The position numbers and the translations under genes were made by a program. The notes beneath the pieces are model-generated. The model did not search any database, was not told where the DNA came from, and saw only the letters and a list, made by a program, of their open reading frames with translations. A stretch of 10,134 nucleotides of DNA from an uncultured bacterium (GTDB lineage Bacteria; Patescibacteriota; Minisyncoccia; Minisyncoccales; JAQTVQ01): assembly GCA_903839905.1 (NCBI GenBank), contig CAIMDX010000015.1:1-10134 (forward strand). The letters are read 5' to 3'. Below are positions 6,446 to 10,134 of this stretch, in pieces; within the stretch, counting starts at the first letter, position 1, and every line of letters begins with the position of its first letter.

Positions 6446-6454
6446 GATATCTAT

Positions 6455-6483
6455 TTGACAGAAGATGAAAAATATATTATAGT
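6455..6483 (+). promoter_or_regulatory. Promoter of the exported protein at 6520
   Basis: TTGACA (6455-6460), a 17-nt spacer and TATAGT (6478-6483) match at 6/6 and 5/6. The UTR would be about 30 nt of A/T-rich sequence. The A- and B-type leaders are absent. Confidence 0.82.
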
Positions 6484-6519
6484 TTATGACAAAGTTGAGT
6501 TCTTTTAAAGTAAAAAAAT

Positions 6520-6867
6520 ATGAAAAAAATATATTTGGTTTTAGCTGTTATCGTTATCGCTGTTTCAGTTTTTTCGGCCTATTCTTTGGCCAATGCTAAC
6601 AGCCTGGCCGGAGAGTATGGGGCGATTGAAAATTCTAATCTTAGCCTAACCGTCAAAAAAGCGGATGGCGGATGGGATTTTGAAGTGAAAGATATTTACG
6701 ATAAAACGGCCATTAAAGGCACTTTTCGTAAAGAAACAGACAAAGACGGTGAATGGCTGGTGCCATTTTCCACCGGCTTTAATAGTCCGAATCTCAAGGG
6801 CGATCGCTTCCGAATTTGGAAAGATAATCGTCTGATAGTGAACGGGCTGATCTGGGCAAAGATATAA
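6520..6867 (+). CDS. Small exported beta-rich protein
   Basis: 115 residues of unknown function. It starts with a clear Sec signal peptide (MKK, then a hydrophobic core to about 23 and ANA just before residue 28), so cleavage near residue 27 would release a protein of about 88 residues. The mature part begins LAGEYG and continues with alternating strand patterns (LSLTVKKADGGW, AIKGTF, FRIWKDNRLIVNG, LIWAKI). The LAGxY opening and the GTF/GxW turns recall the beta domains of the neighbouring A and B proteins, especially LAGYW in the 7953 product. It may be a secreted relative without linker or anchor. There are no Cys residues and no lipobox. The gene has its own promoter and terminator. The start is the ATG at 6520, as the signal peptide begins there. 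No good Shine-Dalgarno site is seen. Confidence 0.8.
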   Translation: MKKIYLVLAVIVIAVSVFSAYSLANANSLAGEYGAIENSNLSLTVKKADGGWDFEVKDIYDKTAIKGTFRKETDKDGEWLVPFSTGFNSPNLKGDRFRIWKDNRLIVNGLIWAKI

Positions 6868-6881
6868 TTCAGAAAAAATAT

Positions 6882-6909
6882 AAGCTCCTCTTAACAGAGA
6901 GAGCTTTTT
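6882..6909 (+). terminator. Terminator of the exported protein gene
   Basis: AAGCTC+CTCT (6882-6891) pairs with AGAG+GAGCTT (6896-6906, one bulged A) around TAAC, followed by a T5 run. It lies 15 bp after the stop. Confidence 0.8.
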
Positions 6910-6977
6910 ATTTTGCGCGCAGGGGATGATTTTAATGCTTGGCAATCGTCTATAATTCGTCTATATTCAATTAAAAG

Positions 6978-7003
6978 CTTCCTTTCAATAAAGGAAGTTT
7001 TTT
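6978..7003 (+). terminator. Orphan terminator preceding repeat R2
   Basis: CTTCCTTT (6978-6985) pairs with AAAGGAAG (6990-6997) around CAAT, then T6. The gene to its left already ends at the terminator at 6882. Similar CTTCC...GGAAG terminators stand just before R3 and R4, so this one seems to belong to the composite repeat. A lone TATAAT at 6951-6956 has no matching -35 box. Confidence 0.85.
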
Positions 7004-7023
7004 GTTTTAAGCTTGCAAAAGTC

Positions 7024-7105
7024 TGTGGATAACTCACCAAAAACTGGCAAAGGACCGCCTTGCCACGCCGTAGCTTTAGCGGAGGCGGGGCTTTGCCAGT
7101 TTTAT
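7024..7105 (+). repeat. Hairpin repeat R2 with DnaA-box-like TGTGGATAA
   Basis: TGTGGATAA at 7024-7032. AAAACTGGCAAAG (7040-7052) pairs perfectly with CTTTGCCAGTTTT (7091-7103). An inner stem CCGCC/GGCGG (7055-7059/7084-7088) encloses the GCCGTAGCTTTAGCGG core. It stands between module 1 and the A2 promoter. Confidence 0.88.
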
Positions 7106-7119
7106 TTAGCTCTCCGGGT

Positions 7120-7148
7120 TTGACAGAAAGTCAAAAATTCTGTATAAA
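7120..7148 (+). promoter_or_regulatory. Promoter of gene A2
   Basis: Perfect TTGACA (7120-7125), a 17-nt spacer and TATAAA (7143-7148, 5/6). Confidence 0.88.
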
Positions 7149-7280
7149 TTAGCCAGTTTTAAAAAGGTTGCCAGCTATAAGCTGGAAACAATTTCGCCAG
7201 CCTCAATGGAGGGTAACTAAAATTAAAGATGTTATCCGTCCAATTCGGAGGAGATTGGCGGAGGCACCTTAAAAAATTAA
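7149..7280 (+). promoter_or_regulatory. Structured 5' leader A, copy 2
   Basis: Counterpart of 5331-5464. Stems kept: CCAGCT/AGCTGG (7171-7176/7180-7185); CCTC/GAGG, with a changed loop; GGGTAAC/GTTATCC (7211-7217/7231-7237), where an A-to-G change turns an A-U pair into G-U; and CCAAT/ATTGG around a GA-rich loop. The upstream ATG at 7229 is out of frame with the gene here, while its counterpart at 5414 is in frame. This supports a non-coding leader. The 3' end is GCACCTTAAAAAATT. Confidence 0.72.
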
Positions 7281-7790
7281 ATGTCTAGCAAGGCAATAGC
7301 TATTTTAGTGCTTGTTATTATCGCTATCGGTATCGTTTGGCTTGTCTCAATGCTGCCTTCCCAACCGAAGGTAGGCCAAAGCCAACAGCCCGTCCAAGCG
7401 GAACAAATGGAAGAAAACCAAGCTCCGCAAGAAACAGAACAACCTCAAAGCGTTGTTCCGCAAAACACTGTTTTGCAAAGTCAAGCTTCGCTTAACGAAG
7501 CTGTTGAGCCGCAGATAGAGCCGTTGGTAAGTATTACAAAAGATGAACCGAATATTGTTGGAACTTATGAACCGGAATTTAATGCAGTATTATACATCAA
7601 GAGCGCCGGAGCATATTCTTTGCATTTTACCGGTGACGACACCTGGATGTATGGCAAATGGACGCAGGAAGGAATTAAATTGCATTTAGTTTCCACTGCG
7701 GATGATCCTTATTTCGGCATAATGGATTTTGAAATTTTACCGAATGGAAATTTAACCGAATGGGGAGAAATTTGGAAAAAGATAGAATAA
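7281..7790 (+). CDS. A2: membrane-anchored protein with Gln/Pro/Glu-rich linker and C-terminal beta domain
   Basis: A 169-residue protein of unknown function with the layout of A1. A TM helix spans about 5-25, a Q/P/E-rich low-complexity linker covers about 26-88 (five or more PQ/QP pairs), and a compact beta domain covers 91-169. Domain landmarks are IVGTYEPEF, LYIKSAGAYSL, a GKW turn (125-127), IKLHLVS and EILPNGNLTEW. They align in order with A1 (GDFY, LKINSDGTY, GSW, ELLLS, KIIENG), but direct identity looks low and the linkers do not align. There is no Cys in the domain and no lipobox. The domain is predicted to sit outside the membrane, tethered by the flexible linker. It is expressed from its own promoter through leader A. 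The nearest family idea is a lipocalin-like fold, unproven. Confidence 0.82.
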   Translation: MSSKAIAILVLVIIAIGIVWLVSMLPSQPKVGQSQQPVQAEQMEENQAPQETEQPQSVVPQNTVLQSQASLNEAVEPQIEPLVSITKDEPNIVGTYEPEFNAVLYIKSAGAYSLHFTGDDTWMYGKWTQEGIKLHLVSTADDPYFGIMDFEILPNGNLTEWGEIWKKIE

Positions 7791-7804
7791 TAACAAGCTA
7801 AATT

Positions 7805-7830
7805 AAAAACTCCTATTTTTAGGAGTTTTT
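7805..7830 (+). terminator. Terminator of A2
   Basis: AAAAACTCCTA (7805-7815) pairs with TAGGAGTTTTT (7820-7830). It is the same stem as the A1 terminator and again abuts TTGACA of the B promoter (7833). Confidence 0.92.
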
Positions 7831-7832
7831 AG

Positions 7833-7861
7833 TTGACAATTTCGGCAAAAATCATTAGTAT
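7833..7861 (+). promoter_or_regulatory. Promoter of gene B2
   Basis: TTGACA (7833-7838), a 17-nt spacer and TAGTAT (7856-7861). It differs from the B1 promoter at one spacer base. Confidence 0.8.
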
Positions 7862-7952
7862 CTCTACATATTGCCAGCGTCAACTGGCAGGAACTCTAAC
7901 CTTTAAGGACGGTTCTTGCTAGCTAGCAGACCCGCACCTTAAAAACAAAATA
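7862..7952 (+). promoter_or_regulatory. Structured 5' leader B, copy 2
   Basis: Matches 6130-6222 with one substitution and one inserted T until about 7917, then diverges. The TGCCAG/CTGGCA hairpin and the CCTT(T)AAGG core are kept. The third stem is TGCTAGCTAGCA (7917-7928) in place of TGCCGA...TCGGCA. It ends GCACCTTAAAAA before the start codon. Confidence 0.72.
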
Positions 7953-8417
7953 ATGAGTAATTTTTGGGAAATAATATTGTTTGTTTTTCTTCTTTTAGTG
8001 GTTGCTTTCATCATTTGGATCGCTTTGATAACGCCAGAAAAAAATCAGAATCCTTCCATTGGTACCATCCAGCCAGCCATAGACAGCGGCGCCCAAACCG
8101 TAAACTCTCAAGCGGAAGTGAGCCCAAGAAACGATTTAAATTTAGCAGGGTATTGGAGATATAGATTCTCTGATGATGAAGGCTGGTTTTATCGCAAATT
8201 CAGCCAAGACGGCCAGTATAAATATTACTATGGCGATGAACCGAAAGAATATGACGGCAAATGGGAGTGGATAAACGACAACCAGATTAAGCTTTCCAGT
8301 GATTATGAGCATACAGTAATATTAACTGTTGAGAAAAATAAAAAAGGGGAAGATATCCTGAAAGAAAATTATAATGGAGTCGTGATTGAATGGGAAAGAC
8401 GCACAACATCAAATTAA
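7953..8417 (+). CDS. B2: membrane-anchored protein with C-terminal beta domain
   Basis: A 154-residue protein of unknown function. A TM helix spans about 7-26 (Trp/Phe/Ile/Val rich), a short polar linker covers 28-61, and a beta domain covers 62-154. Landmarks are LAGYWRYRF, the aromatic WFYRKFSQDGQYKYYYG, the GKW turn (102-104), NQIKLSS, TVILTVEKNKKG and VVIEWERR. The order of GxW, DGxY and GKW elements parallels A1 and A2, so the four domain-bearing proteins here are probably distant relatives of one fold. There are no Cys residues and no lipobox. The start ATG at 7953 is fixed by the leader end shared with B1. It has its own promoter. The transcript ends at the terminator at 8435, just before repeat R3. 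What it binds or does is unknown. Confidence 0.82.
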   Translation: MSNFWEIILFVFLLLVVAFIIWIALITPEKNQNPSIGTIQPAIDSGAQTVNSQAEVSPRNDLNLAGYWRYRFSDDEGWFYRKFSQDGQYKYYYGDEPKEYDGKWEWINDNQIKLSSDYEHTVILTVEKNKKGEDILKENYNGVVIEWERRTTSN

Positions 8418-8434
8418 CGACCGAAAGCGTGTCA

Positions 8435-8463
8435 AAAAAACTTCCGAAACCCGGGAGTTTTTT
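8435..8463 (+). terminator. Terminator after B2, part of composite repeat R3
   Basis: AAAAAACTTCCG (8435-8446) pairs with CGGGAGTTTTTT (8452-8463, one T-G wobble) around AAACC. Near-identical to the terminator at 9990, including the sequence running into the repeat. Confidence 0.9.
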
Positions 8464-8472
8464 ATTTTAGGC

Positions 8473-8558
8473 TGTGGATAACTCACGAAAAACTGGTCAA
8501 GGCCCGGCCTTGACACGCCGTAGCTTTAGCGAAGGAGGGGCCTTGGCCATCTTCTAGT
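8473..8558 (+). repeat. Hairpin repeat R3 with DnaA-box-like TGTGGATAA
   Basis: TGTGGATAA at 8473-8481. GGTCAAGGCC and GGGGCCTTGGCC form the outer stem around GCCGTAGCTTTAGCG. From 8435 onward it is nearly identical to the R4 region at 9990 for about 60 nt, so terminator and hairpin form one repeat unit. Confidence 0.82.
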
Positions 8559-8577
8559 TATTCGGAATTTCCGAATA
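8559..8577. repeat. Perfect 9-bp palindrome
   Basis: TATTCGGAA (8559-8567) and TTCCGAATA (8569-8577) around one T. It lies just after R3, with no T run, and is a possible protein-binding site. No copy is seen elsewhere in the window. Confidence 0.5.
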
Positions 8578-8599
8578 GCTGCCACGGATGAGAAAAAGA

Positions 8600-8630
8600 A
8601 GCTACACCTTTCGGATAGGTGTAGCTTTTT
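8600..8630 (+). terminator. Orphan rho-independent terminator
   Basis: AGCTACACCT (8600-8609) pairs with AGGTGTAGCT (8617-8626) around TTCGGAT, then T5. No gene lies between it and the previous terminator at 8435, so it may be left over from a lost gene. The gap 8418-8817 otherwise holds R3, the palindrome at 8559, a candidate promoter and an inverted repeat. Confidence 0.85.
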
Positions 8631-8667
8631 GACAAAGATATTCAATTTTATAATCTTATAGGCTTAT

Positions 8668-8676
8668 TGATATAAT
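8668..8676 (+). promoter_or_regulatory. Extended -10 promoter candidate for the DUF4143 ATPase
   Basis: TGATATAAT is an exact TGnTATAAT extended -10 element. There is no good -35 box, which extended -10 promoters can do without. Transcription would start near 8683 and cover the inverted repeat and the ATPase. Confidence 0.45.
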
Positions 8677-8714
8677 AATCTTAAGTATTCCTAAAAAACG
8701 GAAGATAAAGGAAC

Positions 8715-8799
8715 AAAATGCAATATTTAGAGCCGAAAACCCAATTAAAGGACTTTCTAGCCTTTTATTGTATATAAAATGTAATTAATATTGCATTTT
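8715..8799. repeat. 85-bp inverted-repeat element before the ATPase
   Basis: AAAATGCAATATT (8715-8727) and AATATTGCATTTT (8787-8799) are perfect 13-bp inverted arms. Inside, AAAGG...CCTTT can form a smaller stem. It could be a regulatory hairpin in the ATPase 5' UTR or a small MITE-like insertion. No flanking target duplication was seen. Confidence 0.6.
8718..8777 (+). CDS. Possible 19-residue leader peptide
   Basis: ATG at 8718 follows AAAGGA at 5-nt spacing, one of the best Shine-Dalgarno arrangements in the window, and reads 19 codons to TAA (8775-8777). The ATG lies in the left arm of the 13-bp inverted repeat, so folding would hide its start region. Three readings remain open: a leader peptide for the ATPase, the remains of a gene whose 3' part was lost, or chance. 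The composition (MQYLEPKTQ...) is not recognisable. Confidence 0.25.
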   Translation: MQYLEPKTQLKDFLAFYCI

Positions 8800-8825
8800 A
8801 GGTATATATTTTGTATGGTATAGAT

Positions 8826-9968
8826 ATGAATTATACACGAACAATATTTAATAATATTTATGAAAATATAGGCAAAAAGCCAATATTAGTTTTGTATGGA
8901 GCGCGGCAAGTCGGTAAAACAACTCTCGCGAAACTGATAATGGCTAAATTTAAGAACCCCCTATATCTTCAAGGCGATGATCCTAAAGATGCCCTCCTTA
9001 TAGAAGGCCGTTCCGCTAAAGAACTTATCAATATAGTTTCCGGACACGATATTGTGATTATTGATGAAGCCCAAAGAGTTAAAGACATAGGCATTACGCT
9101 TAAGCTTATTGCCGACAATGTTGAGCAAGCTAAAATCATTGCTACGGGATCCAGCTCTTTTGAGCTTGCCAATAAAGTAAGCGAACCGCTCACGGGCAGA
9201 AATCGCAAATTTTATTTATATCCTTTATCTATAAAAGAACTGGTGCAAACATATGACATACATACGGTAAAAAATAATCTTGAGGAATATCTTACTTTTG
9301 GAATGTATCCGCAAATTGTTGCCGCCAAAACTCGCCAGGAAAAAATATTGCTTATTAAAGAACTATCAAGGGACTATTTGTTCAAGGATTTGTTTTTATT
9401 CGGAGATATCCGCAATCCGTTCACTTTTGAAAAGCTGGTCAAGCTTTTGGCTTTTCGCGTTGGCAGTGAAATATCATATTCGGAACTTGCAAAAGAAGTG
9501 GGTATCGGCCGCGACACTATTCTTAATTATGTGACGCTTCTTGAGCAAGCGTTTATCATATTTAGACTTAGGCCGATGTACACCAACAAAACCAAAGAGA
9601 TCAATAAAAGCCATAAGATATATTTTTATGATGTGGGTATCCGTAATGCTCTTATTGGAAATACCGATTCAATTGAATTGCGGCCCGACAAAGGCGCGAT
9701 TTTTGAGAACTTTTTTATCTCCGAGATCGTAAAAGAGCGCGCGTATAGCGGCCGTGAAAGCGAAATTAATTTCTGGAGGAACAGACAGGGGTCTGAAATT
9801 GATCTTGTAGAATCATCAAATGCAAACAAAATAATTACTGCCTATGAATGCAAATGGAAAGAAAGCGCGTCAATGCCCGCGCCATTTAGAAATTCATATC
9901 CTCAAGCAACATTTACCGCAATCACAACTTTAAATATAGTGGATCGCTTAAGCAGCGGAAGGGGTTAG
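8826..9968 (+). CDS. AAA_14 / DUF4143 family ATPase
   Basis: A 380-residue cytosolic protein of a large, poorly characterised ATPase family often found in accessory regions. It has Walker A GARQVGKTT (25-33) and Walker B VIIDE (77-81), followed by ATGSSSFEL (106-114), typical of AAA_14. A linker DYLFKDLFLFGDI leads into a winged-helix-like part (SYSELAKEVGIGRDTILNYV, 217-236). The DUF4143 C-terminal domain has KIYFYDVGIRNAL, GAIFENFFISE (290-300), INFWRNRQGSEID (314-326) and AYECKWK (339-345). The E-x-D ... E-x-K arrangement (Glu324, Asp326, Glu341, Lys343) resembles a PD-(D/E)xK nuclease-like core; activity is not established. ATG 8826 is preferred over TTG 8811 because the family starts close to this point. 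The last residues (GRG) and the TAG stop are supplied by an AGGGGT-TAG-ACCCCT palindrome. Length is about normal. Confidence 0.9.
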   Translation: MNYTRTIFNNIYENIGKKPILVLYGARQVGKTTLAKLIMAKFKNPLYLQGDDPKDALLIEGRSAKELINIVSGHDIVIIDEAQRVKDIGITLKLIADNVEQAKIIATGSSSFELANKVSEPLTGRNRKFYLYPLSIKELVQTYDIHTVKNNLEEYLTFGMYPQIVAAKTRQEKILLIKELSRDYLFKDLFLFGDIRNPFTFEKLVKLLAFRVGSEISYSELAKEVGIGRDTILNYVTLLEQAFIIFRLRPMYTNKTKEINKSHKIYFYDVGIRNALIGNTDSIELRPDKGAIFENFFISEIVKERAYSGRESEINFWRNRQGSEIDLVESSNANKIITAYECKWKESASMPAPFRNSYPQATFTAITTLNIVDRLSSGRG

Positions 9969-9974
9969 ACCCCT
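9960..9974. repeat. AGGGGT-TAG-ACCCCT palindrome containing the ATPase stop codon
   Basis: AGGGGT (9960-9965) and ACCCCT (9969-9974) flank TAG (9966-9968), which is the in-frame stop of the DUF4143 ATPase. Same family as the palindromes at 17, 2678, 2705, 2772, 2802, 4005 and 5269. Confidence 0.75.
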
Positions 9975-9989
9975 CCAATCTTTAACATC

Positions 9990-10017
9990 AAAAACTTCCG
10001 AAACCCGGAAGTTTTTT
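9990..10017 (+). terminator. Terminator after the DUF4143 ATPase, part of composite repeat R4
   Basis: AAAAACTTCCG (9990-10000) pairs perfectly with CGGAAGTTTTT (10006-10016) around AAACC, with T6. It lies 21 bp after the stop. Confidence 0.93.
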
Positions 10018-10026
10018 ATTTGCGGC

Positions 10027-10134
10027 TGTGGATAACTCACGAAAAACTGGCAGAGGCCCCGTCTTCGCTCTTGCGAGAGCTACGGCGGGCAAAGCCGGCT
10101 TTGCCCGCCGTAGCTCTCGCGGAGGAGGGGCCTC
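10027..10134 (+). repeat. Hairpin repeat R4 with DnaA-box-like TGTGGATAA (cut by window end)
   Basis: TGTGGATAA at 10027-10035, then AAAACTGGCAGAGGCCCC as left arm; the matching right arm begins GGGGCCTC and is cut off at the window end. The inner part is longer than in R1-R3. It contains a perfect 24+24 nt palindrome (10073-10120) with the centre GCCGGC and the core GCTACGGCGGGC / GCCCGCCGTAGC. Confidence 0.85.

Noticed and set aside
6242..6508. 88-codon frame overlapping B1 and the next promoter
   Set aside because: It runs through the B1 terminator and the promoter of the 6520 gene and has no recognisable pattern.
8811..8825. TTG start for the DUF4143 ATPase
   Set aside because: Only five codons longer, with no ribosome-binding site; ATG 8826 fits the family start. 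It cannot be excluded.
3899..10134. Replication origin based on the DnaA-box matches
   Set aside because: Single boxes 1.4-3.1 kb apart, no cluster, no AT-rich unwinding tract and no dnaA/dnaN nearby.
3899..10134. Canonical integron attC sites
   Set aside because: The hairpins lack paired RYYYAAC/GTTRRRY core sites and no integrase gene is present.
1..10134. tRNA or rRNA genes
   Set aside because: No cloverleaf-like or rRNA-like sequence was recognised by eye on either strand.

Overview
The window looks like accessory DNA from a low-GC bacterium with short genes, weak or absent Shine-Dalgarno sites and many GC-rich intergenic hairpins. The style fits Patescibacteria/CPR (Parcubacteria-like), but that is inference: no rRNA or taxonomic marker gene is present. 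All convincing genes are on the + strand.

Layout. Positions 1-2659: a palindrome/terminator and a monocistronic P-type ATPase of the Mg2+/H+ (P3) type. Positions 2660-2913: a cluster of four short palindromes. Positions 2914-3843: a family II Mn-dependent inorganic pyrophosphatase. Positions 3844-4103: a long hairpin repeat (R1), another palindrome and an operator-promoter. Positions 4104-5205: an overlapping antitoxin-toxin pair (XRE helix-turn-helix plus Panacea/DUF4065 domain, then a RelE/ParE-like toxin), closed by a strong terminator. Positions 5302-8463: five separately transcribed genes for small membrane-anchored or exported proteins, most ending in a small beta-rich domain. Positions 8640-9968: an AAA_14/DUF4143 ATPase. 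The right edge holds a fourth hairpin repeat, cut by the window end.

The most unusual part is 5302-8463. Two promoter-leader-gene-terminator units (A then B) occur twice: A1/B1 at 5302-6445 and A2/B2 at 7120-8463. Promoters, 5' leaders and terminators are nearly identical between the copies, while the encoded proteins have diverged almost beyond alignment and B1 has lost its C-terminal domain. The leaders differ by indels that are not multiples of three and keep their hairpins, in one case through paired changes. They therefore look like structured RNA and not coding sequence. I do not recognise either leader as a known riboswitch or cis-RNA class.

A second unusual layer is a composite repeat: a rho-independent terminator (absent before R1), then TGTGGATAA (the exact reverse complement of the DnaA box TTATCCACA), then a hairpin of about 80-100 nt. 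Four copies in the same orientation at about 3.9, 7.0, 8.5 and 10.0 kb divide the region into gene blocks: toxin-antitoxin plus module 1, module 2, then the ATPase. This gives the region the look of a cassette array. A third layer is a set of eight short palindromes of the form AGGGT-TAG-ACCCT. One of them supplies the stop codon of the DUF4143 ATPase.
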